A stretch of DNA of 64,000 nucleotides from Symbiodinium kawagutii (taxonomy: Eukaryota > Sar > Dinophyceae > Suessiales > Symbiodiniaceae): NCBI GenBank assembly GCA_009767595.1, contig VSDK01022274.1, forward strand, positions 1-64,000. The letters run 5' to 3'. Position 1 is the stretch's first letter, and each line of letters opens with the position of its first letter. A program made the translations under genes and the position numbers. Under the pieces are notes generated by a model. It saw only the letters and a list, made by a program, of their open reading frames with translations. It did not search any database and had not been told where the DNA came from. This document shows positions 1-10,676 of this stretch, in pieces.

Positions 1-23
1 TTAACCACTCAGCCCCTGGACAG

Positions 24-128
24 GTCAAGCCCGAATCCCAGACCACTGTGGTCTTGATCGACTTCACCAAGATTGGTGCAATCACCACTGCAGCATTGAA
101 CAAACACTGCCAACTGCTTCTGAAACTT
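24..128 (+). CDS. Exon 1 (in window) of the 24-5441 gene
   Basis: Thirty-five codons, phase 0 at both ends, between the acceptor GACAG|G and the canonical donor GTGAGT at 129. It includes the stretch VVLIDFTKIGAITTAALNKH, a plausible beta-strand followed by a helix. No known domain was recognised. Confidence 0.65.
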
Positions 129-3100
129 GTGAGTCGCAACCCCTACAGTCACTTGGAACAGTTTAGTGGCAAGAGGTAAAAACAAGGTTTTGATTTTTGT
201 TAAGGAGGTGGTCCGGAACCATCCGGAACCCTGCTGCCACACATGCTTACTTTCAAGTGATGTTGCTAGATTTTTTTGTGAGCAAGCACTCTTGCTGAAC
301 GGTGTCTGAACTTAATCGAAAAATGCTGAAATGCTGCTCTCATATGAGGATCTTGTGGCTTGATGATTGCGCCACTTCTCTTTGGCTCCGCTGGTGGTGG
401 CAACCTGCGGAACGACATCAGGCTTGACAGGTTCCAAATTTAATTTTCCAAGCTAGCACAGAATTTCAGTGGCCTTTCCCAGCCCAATTGCGATGACACC
501 ATGTTTTTCCATGGGTAAACCTTCCCTGGCGCAAGGCTCATAGAGGACAAGTGCTCTGCTATGGGGTTGGCCATGAGGGATGTGAGGTTGTCATTGGATG
601 TCACCCCTTTGCACGGAAACAGTGACCGCCCAGCGCATTACCAAGCATGGATCGTGGTACTGGAGACCTCGTTGCCGCTCAAAGGTACATGGCATCGGAG
701 GGCAAACCATGATGATTCTTCAAAACCAGTCAACGTTTGCAGCGTGACATCCTCGGAGCTGTGGAGACTTCAGGGGTTCAATTTCGACAGTGGTTTGCCC
801 AGGGCTGTTCCAGAGTCTTCCTTCATCGTGCCTTCCACACGGTCATTTTTGACATCAAACGACTGCCGCAGAAATTACACTGATCAACAGGAGACATCTC
901 AGTGGGTGTCTGGCGAAGAGGTGTTCTCAAAGTTGTTGCAGAGTCTGTGTGGTGCCTTTGGTTTATAACTTTCATTCAAAGTTTTGCAAAATTAGGTTTG
1001 GGGTGTATGTCTCAAGAATCCGGGGGGGTTCAAGACCTGGCCAAGTAATACTTTCATATACCTTCCTTCTGTTCATAGATTGTTGGCCATGCAGTCCGTG
1101 CTCAGGCAGCGCGATCCAGAATGCAGCCGTGGTGCACACGACAGCCTATGACGGCATGGTCGAAAGGGCATGTCTCAACCTCAAGGTTCCAGTCCTTTCA
1201 GTGACAGACCAGCCAGTGTGTCATGCCTTTGCTGTGCAAAGCATCGGAACCATGCTCCTGGAGGATTGGAAAGCTGGTACTGGTGAAGCAGGGCAACGTC
1301 TTCCAAGGTACCAACCGGAACCAGACACGAACCTTCCTGATGTGGAGGTGCCCACGTTCAAAGTTTGCGAGGTGGCAGATGGAATGCTTACAGTTCCTCA
1401 AGGGATCAGATCGCAATATGCCTCCTGCCCAATCCGAGCTCCAGAATGGAGAAAGCTTCTGAAGGATTTTGATCACAAGTGGGCAACCAACAGCGCCCCG
1501 ATGCCAAGTACATCAACAGATGTCGTTGTTTCCACCGCAACACCTGCAACACCTGCGGCTACCCCTTCTACTTCTGGCGCCGGCACCTCTGATGCTACGC
1601 CTGCTCCAGATCAACCAGATGCTCCAAGTTGGGACCACATCTTTGAGGGTGAGCCGAGAACCAAGGAAACCTTTGATGCGAAGTACCAAGCAGCATGCAC
1701 CTTTGCATTCAGCAATGAGATTACTGGCATTGTTTGTGAAGGTCCAAAACTGTTCTTCTTGGCTACTGCTGATGCGAGCCTGGATGAATCGGAACCTGTG
1801 GTGCTGTTTGGTGCTGGGACGTGGTTGCTCGACGGAAAGGCAAGCGCATTTGAGGAGGTGGGGTACGTAACTTTCAAAACACAATTTCCGGGGTTGGATG
1901 TTGCAGTGCTCATATTAGCGTATTGTTCAAATTTATGTTGCTGATTGGGTTGGTTGGCAAATCACAGGCTAACCGGCTAACCACCAAACTAGCGTGACAG
2001 GCACATGAAGGGCGTGGATTCATCTTTGAGATGAAGAACGACAATGAGATTGTCGTCCTTGAGGACAGCGGGGGGGAACACGTTCCTTTCTGACCAGGCA
2101 GCTCCGAATCCAACAAGTTTTGAACATAGAACTGCTGTAAATGGGAACCCATCATAAACCTGATGAAATTAAGGTGACTTCGTAGCGATTCAGTAACAAT
2201 ACTGGGATTCCTCGTCTACCACATATGGAAATCCAAAATATATATGTATGGAATCCTAGCATATTTTGGTCCTGTTGATTGCTGATCATCCAGGACAATG
2301 AAGGCAATGATTGGGTTCCGATGAGCCTTCGGACGACTTTGATCCAAATTGAGAAAAATGGCATGGTGGATTGGGAACTGGCTGGCCATGACTGCAAAAG
2401 ACCCCCTGGTGTCTGCCAAGGGTCAGAGGAGGAAGACAGGCTACTAGCATCAATCACCATTCGTTTTTCAATTACGATAAATGTGTAGAATATAAATGGT
2501 TCCCATCTATTGTCGATTAGTGATTTTGTCTTATCTCACCTCCGGCTCTTCAAAGAAACCAGCCGCTCGAGATAGCTACATCTTAGGTTTGACGTCAACG
2601 TCAAGACCGGCACAAAGATGTTGTGGAAGCCGGCCAACATCCAGCTGAAAAACGTGAAGAGCAAAAACGTCGGCAGCTACTTCTCTGCCAAGCAGATTCA
2701 CGAGTCCGAAGCTGTGCATCAGGCTGGCTGCTGTTCACCCATGGTGATCCGGTACATGGTTGCCCATCAAGAAAAAAATATGTATCATTTTTCGAGGCCC
2801 ATATCATCCCATATCCATGTTCTGAGCTCTTTAGGGAACCAATACCCTGGGAATCCCCGTCAGGTGTGGCGGCTACGAGTCTACACTACTGAGAAGGTAG
2901 TTGGCGCCGCCAAACCGCTAGTATTTTTGAGGAAGGCGTTGGCCTTGACAAAAGGTCAGTGTCAACGCATCCTGTAAGGGGCTTGAAGGGTGCCAGGATC
3001 TGTTTGGTTTGATTTAAATTCATATTCCTTGATGTTCATGAACGAGGAATCCAAATGTTTGACAACCATTTCATCAGCTTGAGTGGTACCCTGCTGCTTG

Positions 3101-5441
3101 CTGGCAAGACTATTGCAACCTAACCGCGATAGTGATCTGAGCGTCACGGGACCCCTTTGGAGCCATCCAACAGGATCCACTATATAAATGATTTGATCAT
3201 TATGTCAACTTTCATATTATTGGTTCAACTGGTATTCTAATTTCATAACCCCTGAGATGTTGGTTGGTGGCCAATGGATCCCACAATCCTTTCAGTGAAG
3301 TGGCCATGCGGGCTACATTGGCTGGGGAGCTGCCAGGATTATGACCCCGCATTCCAAGGCCCGACAAAACACTCAGGCCTCCAAGCTCGTTCTGCTGCAC
3401 CGCTTGCTCCTGACATTGCCGATCAGCACGCGGATTCAAACATATTCGAATTAAATCCTTGTTTTGCTTTTTGGTCTTCAGTGTATTGACATTAGCACTT
3501 GGTGTTGCTATGCCTCACTATTGGCTTTTGATCGCAGCAGTTGGCATCCAAGCGTATCTAAGCGTAGTATCTAAGATTGTGCTGTCATCGCTGCCTTCGA
3601 TAGTAGTATGTCAGCTATGGACTCTGCTGAAACCATCAGTGATGTAGAATCTGTGGATTTCGAGGTGCCGCCAGTTCAGGAAGACCGGGGGTTCCATTCT
3701 ATCGTGGCAAGCCTCCCCGACTACACCATGTTTGAGTGGAACATCTGGAAGCCAAACAGGGCTAGTGCCGAGAATGGGGTTGCTGAACCTGTCACCCCAA
3801 CCAGGACCATGGGGCCAAAGTCAAAGTCACGGTTCAGGTTGTCCCTGAATCCTCTTTGGTTCACCTTGGAACAATTGTGTTTTTTGACATTAGCCTATAC
3901 TAACAGCGGCCCCCACATAATAAAGATATACAGTATGTTGATAATTGCCCAAGAAAACCCAGAGTTGACAGTCAGTGCCCTTTGCTAGGACGTCACCATC
4001 TTCCAAGCGTCCCAGCCTACGCCGCCTACCAAATTTTGAACTGGTTCCCACTGCTGCCAAAAGCAAAGCCCATCCAAACCCACAGAAGGACAAAGATGTG
4101 GAGGAAGCAATTGGCGCAGAGGGAAAGGGAACAGCCCGACGCTTGTTTGCATCATCGCCCGCCCCCTCAGAAGATTCAGACGACACCGTGGTGATGGGAC
4201 AATGGCGACAATGGCGCACAGCCAATGGCAGCAATGGTAACACGGGAGACAACCCCCAGGACGCCGCAAAGAATGACGAGGGCATCACTGGGGAGACTGA
4301 GAACAAGGAGACCGAGCAGAGCATCCTCGATGTTGCGAAGAATGACATTCCCAGCAACGACGCCCAGGACAAGAAGAATCAGGAGATCTTCAAGGACCCT
4401 GCCAAGAATGACAAGGGCATCAATGGAGACAACAAGGACGTCAAGGAGACGGAGATCAAGGAGACGGAGATCAAGGAGACGGAGATCAAGGAGACGGAGA
4501 TCAAGGAGACGGAGACCAAGGAGAATGTGGAGAAGGAGACGGAGACCAAGGAGAATGTGGAGGGCATGACCAGTGGCAATGACAACAAAGACAAACCCAG
4601 CAAGACCAAGGCTGACCCGCAGACCCAGGAAAATCCCTCGGCAAAACGCCGCCGTGGCAAGACTGCCGAGAACATGGAGAACATCTCCAAGTGCGCTGCA
4701 AAGAACTTCAACGACAAGGCAGACAAGGCTGAGGACAACAAGAACACCGCAAAGAATGACAAAGGCGCATCTGACAGTGCCAATCAGAGCACTCCCAAGG
4801 AGGTTGCAAAGAAACGCGCTCCAAAACGCAAGGGAGCCATTGCAACCAGTCAGAAGCAGGACCGCAAGAAGGTTGCCAAGAAGACCAAGAAGCAAAGCAT
4901 CGAGGAAAAGAAACGCGTCCATCGCCTGGCATGCAAGAGGTGGCACCAGAAGTGGCTCAAAAAAGGGGTTTTGAGGCCGGAGGCAGCCAGCTCTGAGAAG
5001 GCTCCCGAAGCCAGCATCAACCAAGAGAATGACAACAAGAAGGAGAAAAAGACCACCGAGGACATCAAGATCGCCAAGAAGACCAGCGTCACCGAGAATG
5101 ACAAGGGCCCAAGCAACAGCACATCTTCCACGGAAGGGCTCATCCGGGAAGCGCTCGTCCGCGACAACATGGAGAATCTCACTCCCTTCATCCTCCCCTG
5201 CACCAACGACTTGCGCAAAACCAAGGCCGCTTTTGTGAAGCACTACACTCAGATGATCACTGAAGAGGAGAACAGTGCCGTTGCATCTCAATCCAAGGGC
5301 GGTGAGATCACCATGCTGACCAACAGTGAAAAGTATCAGAAAGGGGTCCAACAGTGGATGTCATCTACGTTACGAAGTGTTTTGATGAGTGGCAAAGACA
5401 AAGGCTTTGCTGCAATCCCAGCCTCCCTGCTCAATGTTTAG
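24..5441 (+). CDS. Multi-exon gene for an uncharacterised dinoflagellate-type protein (5' end outside window)
   Basis: Ten exons can be chained on the plus strand, and most junctions keep the reading frame: 24-128, 552-960, 1106-1857, 2001-2081, 2294-2439, 2587-2758, 2864-2954, 3296-3437, 3615-3831 and 3989-5441. Most introns are GT-AG; the one after 2439 reads GC-AG, a donor type common in dinoflagellates. The first exon enters through an acceptor AG followed by G, so the gene starts upstream of the window. The layout is an N-terminal globular part, a Thr/Pro/Ser linker, a second globular part and a long Lys/Glu-rich tail. I recognise the general style from large uncharacterised proteins of Symbiodiniaceae, but cannot name a function. 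The order of exons is well supported; exact ends of exons 6 and 8 are not. Confidence 0.7.
552..960 (+). CDS. Exon 2 of the 24-5441 gene
   Basis: Open for 136 codons after the acceptor GACAAG|TGC, which is phase-compatible with exon 1, and ends one base into a codon at the donor GTTTAT. It contains MRDVRLSLDVTPLHGNSDRP near the start and SSELWRLQGFNFDSGLPRAV in the middle. SELWRLQGF superficially resembles the late motif of cytosine-5 methyltransferases, but no other motif of that family is visible, so that reading was not adopted. A second frame is also open over part of 750-890. Confidence 0.6.
1106..1857 (+). CDS. Exon 3 of the 24-5441 gene, with a Thr/Pro/Ser linker
   Basis: Starts after GTGCTCAG|GC; the single base left by exon 2 completes a Gly codon and the frame stays open for 250 codons. 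The first half (about residues 1-130 of the exon) is globular. It is followed by a low-complexity linker of Thr, Ala, Pro and Ser at about 1501-1610, then a second globular piece with SWDHIFEGEPRTKETFDAKY and hydrophobic strands. It ends with two Glu codons at GAGGAG|GTGGGG, phase 0, matching exon 4. This is one of the clearest coding stretches in the window. Confidence 0.75.
2001..2081 (+). CDS. Exon 4 of the 24-5441 gene
   Basis: Twenty-seven codons, phase 0 at both ends, from the acceptor GTGACAG|G to the donor GTTCCT. It reads AHEGRGFIFEMKNDNEIVVL and continues the globular segment of exon 3. It is too short for an ORF finder, but frame and both splice sites agree with the neighbouring exons. 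Confidence 0.65.
2294..2439 (+). CDS. Exon 5 of the 24-5441 gene, GC donor
   Basis: Begins after ATCCAG|G in phase 0 with DNEGNDWVPMSLRTTLIQIE and ends EEED plus two bases. The only end that fits the phase of exon 6 is AGACAG|GCTACT, a GC donor. Confidence 0.65.
2587..2758 (+). CDS. Exon 6 of the 24-5441 gene
   Basis: One base completes the codon left by exon 5, then the frame reads FDVNVKTGTKMLWKPANIQL. The exon is basic (many Lys). The 3' end is either 2743 (GTGATC) or 2758 (GTTGCC); both leave phase 0. Confidence 0.6.
2864..2954 (+). CDS. Exon 7 of the 24-5441 gene
   Basis: Phase 0 after CCCGTCAG|G. It reads VWRLRVYTTEKVVGAAKPLV and ends LALTK plus one base at the donor GTCAGT. An earlier GTAGTT donor at 2897 is possible but would drop a convincing stretch of protein. 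Confidence 0.55.
3296..3437 (+). CDS. Exon 8 of the 24-5441 gene (3' end uncertain)
   Basis: After CCTTTCAG|TG the base left by exon 7 gives VKWPCGLHWLGSCQDYDPAF, open past 3437. A second frame in the same stretch (from about 3304) also looks like protein, so the frame rests mainly on phase agreement with exon 7. The donor could not be placed; a non-GT donor is likely. Confidence 0.4.
3615..3831 (+). CDS. Exon 9 of the 24-5441 gene
   Basis: Starts after TATGTCAG|CT and reads MDSAETISDVESVDFEVPPV near its start: an acidic segment, then a proline/threonine stretch. It ends two bases into an Arg codon that the first base of exon 10 completes (CG|G), at the donor GTTCAG. Confidence 0.65.
3989..5441 (+). 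CDS. Exon 10 of the 24-5441 gene: Lys/Glu/Asn-rich, low-complexity tail
   Basis: A single open frame of about 480 codons after TTTGCTAG|G. It begins with a basic segment, then a long disordered region rich in Lys, Glu, Asp, Asn and Thr. That region includes five copies of the pentapeptide KETEI (about 4441-4515), basic clusters such as KKRAPKRKG and AKRRRGK that resemble nuclear localisation signals, and a more structured stretch, KKRVHRLACKRWHQKWLKKG. The last 90 residues (from about LIREALVRDN) look globular. The frame stops at TAG 5439-5441; an undetected donor before it could instead lead into the candidate exon at 5461. A nuclear, nucleic-acid-associated role is only an inference from composition. 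Confidence 0.75.
4441..4563 (+). repeat. 15-bp coding minisatellite
   Basis: Five copies of a 15-base unit encoding KETEI, followed by two copies of a related longer unit ending KENVE. The unit length is a multiple of three, so copy-number change would not break the frame. Confidence 0.9.
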
Positions 5442-5460
5442 TAGTGGTTGGCTGTCACAG

Positions 5461-5549
5461 GCCGAAGCCGCAAATCATGGATGCCGATGGGGAACCGGCG
5501 CACGGAAAAAAAGAACCAGCTTTGAAGCAGTTGCCATCGATATCGTCAG
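5461..5549 (+). CDS. Candidate extra 3' exon
   Basis: Follows the acceptor CTGTCACAG|G. One frame reads MDADGEPAHGKKEPALKQLP, open from about 5354 to the TAG at 5554. It could continue the upstream gene if exon 10 ends before its stop, but no donor that makes the join was found. Confidence 0.3.
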
Positions 5550-5906
5550 TTTGATTTCTTGGTGGCCGATATGGGGTATACAGTATACAAATAATTCCTG
5601 TTCCAAGTTATGGAAATGGTGCCTTTTGGATGGTTAAGCGGGTTGCCCTCATTTACAAACACCGGGACTCCACTGGCCCCAGCTGCGCCATGAATGAGCC
5701 TGTGGATTTCCAGCTACACCCAGCGCTAAGACACTAAGCAATGGTATCCGAATATGGGTTACATTACAAATGCCATTCATAGCTGATACCTTGTTGAGGG
5801 TTCGGCAAAGATGTGGCTCATCGTGATTCCATTCAGGGTGTAACCACTATTCACTCGCTGGTCCAGTCCGTCCCAACCCTAGCTCCTGTGCTGCAGGCTC
5901 CAGTGG

Positions 5907-6236
5907 CAAGCAGCCGCCAGCAGCCGCCAGCAGCCGCCAGCAGCGGCACCGGTGGCGGCCCCCCAAACAATACACCAAGAACCAATGGATGCATTGGACC
6001 AAGAACCAATGGGTACGTTGGACCCAGAACCAATGGGAACGTCAAAGGTACATCAGACTAAGAACTGATGGGCATACCGGATCAAGAACCAATGGGTACA
6101 TTGGACCCAGAACCAATGGGTACATCAGACCAAGAACGATGGGCATATCGGATCAAGAACCAATGGGTACATCAGACCAAGAACCAAGTCAGACCAAGAA
6201 CCAATTCAAACCAAGAACCAATGGGTACATCAGATC
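5907..6236. repeat. Two adjacent minisatellites
   Basis: First comes a 10-base unit (CAGCCGCCAG, three copies, 5909-5940). Then about ten imperfect copies of a unit of roughly 20-24 bases built on AAGAACCAATGGGTACATCAG, 5977-6236. Units vary by substitution and small deletion. All three frames are open over parts of the array, but the peptides only repeat the unit, so no gene is called. Confidence 0.85.
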
Positions 6237-6466
6237 AATTACATCCAATTTGAATCCAACTACGTTCAATGTTACATAATAGCTGGTTAATGGTCGATAA
6301 TAGGGAATGATGATCAATATTAACCATCAATCGTGGGGTTTTTGATTAATAATGGGGTGTAATGAGTAACAAGATGTTAGTGGATTTAGGTAGAGGAGAT
6401 AACCTACAATGATAAATCATCGGTATAGTGAGGGAACTATAATGAGTAGGGGATATACCAACTATA

Positions 6467-6596
6467 TATGGCGAGCGGGGTCAAGCAGTTTAACCAACCA
6501 AGTTTATGGGGGTTAATAACTAACAAAACTAAAGGGAAAACAGCCTGGTTCATGATAGGGGAACCAGGGGGACTAAGGGTCCATAGCTCGACCAGT
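6467..6596 (+). mobile_element. Family E repeat
   Basis: Starts TATGGCGAGCGGGGTCAAGC, contains ACCAACCA, GGGGGTTAATAACTAAC and ATGATAGGGGAACCAGGGGG, and ends near a degenerate CCATAGCTCG. Same order of blocks as the copies at 15408, 54128 and 61399. Confidence 0.7.
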
Positions 6597-6782
6597 AGTT
6601 ATATGATGATCTATTCGTGTGCAATAATATGGTTGAATAATTGGTAGATTAATGGTAGCCCATGCCGGTTGATGATGACTGGGTGGATCAAATCCCCACA
6701 ATTTTAGGGAAACCATGTGTTTTTCTATGGTTAATGGTTTGCAAGGGTTAGCAATAGGGGGTTAATGGTGGACGAAATCGCT

Positions 6783-6866
6783 TGTTTGGCTTTTTGGGAT
6801 GTGATCGATTTACCATATGGCCACTAAGGCCGTTAGACTCTTAGCGATCTAAAAGCAAGCAAGGTA
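6783..6866 (+). repeat. Family H dispersed repeat
   Basis: A block of about 75 bases: TTTTTGGGATRTGATYGATT, TACC, CACTAAAR and TTTAGCAAGGGATC. Other copies lie near 10440-10512, 26565-26630, 30327-30402 and 57542-57590. No inverted ends are visible. Confidence 0.55.
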
Positions 6867-8097
6867 GTATTGTGCGATAATCTATGTTAGGTAGATTTAT
6901 TGTTCGGCCAACTATTGGTTGCACTATGCTAGATTTCTTGGCTGGAATAGGTTAGACTGGTGATTTGCTAAGCAACTATGGTAGATTATTTATCTATTAT
7001 TGTTCACTGATTTGCCAAAAATCTAATTCAACCAAGGTGGTGGTAGATAAAGCCACTTTGATTATACACTTGTGGTTGAGTTATGTGACTTTGACTACTA
7101 CGGTAGGTCTAGCTATTGTGGTTGACGTAACCAACTTATACCCAGTAGCCTCTATAGTAATGTTTAGTGAAGAAGGATCAACAATTTCTTATTGAGTTAT
7201 TGATTAGCAGTCAATGATGGGTTTGAATTTGTTGGTGCTTTCTGTCATACATATGATTTAGGTTGGATAACGCGATGATGATCATCTCACTCAAGTCATA
7301 GACCCAAGTGCCAAAGCTAGTTTGAGTTGTGGTACAAGCATAGGGGGGCTATATATAAGTCAATATAAATCAACCGATAAACACCCCAACCGTTCGACTA
7401 GTGACTGGTCATCTATGGAATGTTCAACAGGGTATTGACCCACATTCAGGTGATGACAATGGATTAGACTGTATGGTATTGCGCAATGGGTGTTTCATAT
7501 GATTCACTGATAATTGCATATCAGTGGTAACCCACCCAGACTAGGAAATGGGAGTTACTAGCTACAGTTAGATCAGTAATTGTTCGTATATTACCCGTGG
7601 CAATGCACATGAGAACAATCATCAAACAAGATCTCTAAGCAAGCAATTGTTTAGACATCATACACCTGATGCAATAGCTATAGTTCCCTCTCTCTATATG
7701 TTATTTAAATTTATAGTTTGGGATTCGTTGGTATAAATGTTTGAGGAATACCAACTATTTGTTACAGCTATCAGTGTTCAACCATCATTATCTAGTGTTA
7801 TAGCTATTATAGCTTTTAGGTACTGTTGGTGGTGCATTATGGATTTGCCTTCGATCTGTATACCAAACAATACTTCTAGACTGGGGCTCTTTATACTCTA
7901 TATGTAGTTCGAAAACAGCAAGATAGCCTGTCTGTATAAACCATTTCACGTCTGCAATAATTCTTCTTGGTTCTATACCAGGTTCGGCCGCTTGAAGCGA
8001 GATCTAAGTGAATTCACAATTTGCGTAAATAAGAGTGATGGATGGTTACGTTGGATATAGCTTGATATCTATATATGTATATCTATGATTGTATATG

Positions 8098-8195
8098 GAT
8101 GTTTCTCAAAATAGGGGGACCCCAAATCATCCAATATTGATCATCTAAAGTAATAAACCAACAATTTTCTGGGTTTCCCTTTTTTGAAAACCCTC
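8098..8195 (+). mobile_element. Family A repeat (forward)
   Basis: GTTTCTCAAAATAGGGGG at the left, the family core AATCATCCAATATT and AATAAACCAA in the middle, and a decayed right arm TTTTTGAAAACCC. No exon is visible on either side. Confidence 0.8.
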
Positions 8196-8199
8196 CTAT

Positions 8200-8600
8200 A
8201 CATATTTATATTTATATATATATATATTTATTTATATATACATATATTGTCACCTGAGAAAATGCAGGTTTTTTGAAATCAGGGAATGAAGACTAGTTTT
8301 ATTATTCATCAGACAATAGAGGACAATTCTGTTATTCATGAGAGGATGCAAAACAACTTGATCATTCATTGCAAAAGAAATATGAGTTCCGTTTTATATT
8401 AGAGAGTGAAAGCAATTCTAGTACTCACTCGTTCTTCACCAGACAATGAACCATATTTCCACTATTCATTACAGAGCGAAGCATGGCCCGATTCAAAAAT
8501 GGTAGGTCCATGGGCTCCCGGTGATCATAAACATTTATATATATTTTTTTTTAAATATATATTTATTTATTTACTTATTTATATATATATATATGTTTAT
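8200..8600. repeat. AT-rich simple repeats and a degenerate tandem array
   Basis: Two TATA/TTTA tracts (8203-8250 and 8532-8602) flank four or five degenerate units of about 55-60 bases (8255-8475). Each unit holds an ATTCAT and an AGA-ATG motif. Confidence 0.6.
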
Positions 8601-8647
8601 ACAACTAAATTTCAATGGCTTCCATGGCTTCCATGGACCAACTTCAA

Positions 8648-8779
8648 ACTCTGGCAACCCATCCCCCGCCGTGCCTGTAGAACCATCACGGTGGAATCCC
8701 GCCAGGCGGGACCAAAGCCACACGGGACGCGGTGAAGGCATGGTGGTGGCAGGGAGTTGGTCGGAGATGGCCCTGGATG
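8648..8779 (+). CDS. Candidate exon next to a family A repeat
   Basis: One frame reads PAVPVEPSRWNPARRDQSHT and runs open to the repeat at 8780. GC content and codon style differ sharply from the AT-rich flanks. The acceptor is not clear and the opposite strand is also open. Confidence 0.35.
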
Positions 8780-8883
8780 TGGTAGTTTCTCATAATAGGG
8801 GTACCCCAAAATGGTTGGTTTATTAAGAAACAATGATTAATATAGGATGATTTGGGGGTACCCCTATTTTGAGAAACCACCAT
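8780..8883 (-). mobile_element. Family A repeat (reverse), flanked by ATGTGG
   Basis: Left GGTAGTTTCTCATAATAGGG, right TACCCCTATTTTGAGAAACC. The core is in reverse order relative to the copy at 31612. ATGTGG occurs just inside the left end and just outside the right end, a possible 6-bp target duplication. Confidence 0.85.
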
Positions 8884-8949
8884 GTGGTGGATGAGCCCGT
8901 GAATAGATGGGGGTTGTCTTGGAACAGACATCGGATTTTAATCAGCAAA

Positions 8950-9360
8950 TGGTTAAGGATTGGGATACAAGGGGTATTTCCAACAGGCTAACCATAGGGA
9001 AGAAGCAACTAGATGGACATGTCTTGGAATGATTGGGGGATAGGGGGGATATACTGATATAGGGGATTTGTTTAATGGCCTGATAAGGGAATTTTTATGG
9101 CCATAATGGGGATTATAGGAGTTATAACCGGTGATGATGGTTGATAGGAGATACTTAACAATGAGACCAGTAAGATATATGCTGAAAATAGGTTATGCTG
9201 ATATAGGGGATTTCTTTCACGGCTATAAAGGGGACCATTAATTCAATACCTATATTGAAATACTCATATATCAACCGTAGGGCCTTAGGCGATTTTCTAT
9301 GGCCTATAGGGGATTATTTCATGATGTATAGGGGATAAGTTCACCAAGAAGTACAAGGGA
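8950..9360. repeat. Degenerate tandem repeats
   Basis: The phrase CTGATATAGGGGATTT recurs at about 9053 and 9200, with related GATTATTTCATG and ATGGCC-TAGGGG blocks, suggesting units of roughly 140-150 bases. The first 60 bases (8958-9020) also match 28808-28870. Confidence 0.5.
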
Positions 9361-9386
9361 CATGCTGATATACCAACTGGAATGTT

Positions 9387-9490
9387 GGTTTCGACCTAGC
9401 CAGTTTGGGGACCCCCGAAATGGTTTGTTATTTTTATAAATCATGAACAACTGATGATTTGGGGGTAACCCTACTTGGAGAAACCACCAC
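9387..9490 (-). mobile_element. Family A repeat (reverse, diverged left arm)
   Basis: The left arm is altered (CGACCTAGCCAGTTTGGGG). The core AAATGGTTTGTTATTTTTAT and the right arm GGGGTAACCCTACTTGGAGA with AACCACCAC are clear. Confidence 0.65.
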
Positions 9491-10590
9491 ATGAAGCAGG
9501 TTTTTTTGGGTTGTTTACCGTTCACCTACACATTGCGGGTTTTTTGCCATGGTTTTTCCAGCTATGACCCCTGGTTAGTTTGCATTTATAACCCTAATTG
9601 CACATCTAAGTACTCGTGATAGTGTTGGTGAGAATCGTGTGCAAGAGTGCTTAAGTGCTTAGGTGTGCTTAGTAATGATGGGCAAAGCTGTTACTATGCC
9701 GCTCATAAATGATATAATTTATCTAAATTAGGTGATAAGGCGGAGGTTGTAATTGCTGATTATTAGTGATTTTTTGGCCTTATCGCGAATGGTTGAGTGA
9801 TGCTTAATGATGACACATGCTCCACCATGACTAAGGATTGTCAGAATTAACTTCAATACAATAAATGCTTGATTGTCACTGGTCACTGTTACGAAGCTGC
9901 TCGTGAATTCTGTTATTTTTTTCATCACCCATTGAAACCGATAATTGTGGGTATGGATTTGGATAGATACCCATATCCCACATTTGTTCATCGCACATGT
10001 CAACTAGGTCTACATCTTCATTTTGGACATGGCCAATCAACATCACCCATCATCAATCATTGTCATGTGACCACTGTCAATGAATTATCGATCATTTGTA
10101 TTAATTCGCCTTGATGAATCAAACACACCATTCGCTGTTTGGGTATGTGCCAAAAGTAGTGGTACTCCCAAAACCAATGTTTCCCAGTAAAACCATAATT
10201 TTTGGGCGGCGCCGGTTTCCATATTTTGTCACATACCCATATAATGGCTTCCAGACTGCCAGACTATGTCCCAATTCAGCTACCCTCAGGTGGTGAATAC
10301 CTATTTAATCATCAAATTCACCACCTGTGGATACCATTCAGAGGCAATTTTAAATTCCCCAAGTTATTTTGGAGGGTATCATCCACCATTGGTCCCTTAA
10401 TTATCAAATAAACTGGATGGCTTATACCCACTAACTTAGGTTTTGCTCGTGTTTTTGGGATATGATTGATTTACCCTATAACCACTAAAGATGCATATTT
10501 TTAGCAAGGGATCGAGTTCAGCCAGCAAGTAAACTTGGCCAAGTAATTCACCACCAACCTCCAGCGCTAAACCTCTACTTCACCATTCTT
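9491..10590. other. Gene-poor stretch
   Basis: Only short frames with no convincing coding style. A family H copy lies near 10440-10512. Nothing else was identified. Confidence 0.5.
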
Positions 10591-10614
10591 CCACCCTTCG
10601 CCAGGTCTTTTTCC

Positions 10615-10676
10615 CTGAGGAGTGGTGTGTGACCTCAGTTTTTTTCGCGGGACAACGGCATGCAACGCTGGAGGGG
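10615..10676 (+). CDS. Candidate short exon
   Basis: Follows CTTCGCCAG|G and ends at a GT (GTTGGATG). The frame reads VFFPEEWCVTSVFFAGQRHA. It sits upstream of the clearer exons at 11656 and 12077 and may belong with them. Confidence 0.35.

Larger units (their letters stand above)
6237..8097. other. Gene-free AT-rich tract
   Basis: No exon-like frame was found. It contains a family E repeat at 6467-6596 and a family H motif near 6785-6865. The rest is TGGT/AACC/ATAG-rich low-complexity DNA. Confidence 0.6.

Noticed and set aside
720..960. Cytosine-5 DNA methyltransferase (SELWRLQGF motif)
   Set aside because: Only a single short motif resembles the family; catalytic and cofactor motifs are absent from the surrounding exons.
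4176..5351. 391-codon minus-strand open frame
   Set aside because: It mirrors the Lys/Glu-rich plus exon: Leu/Val-rich composition without domain pattern, typical of an antisense shadow.
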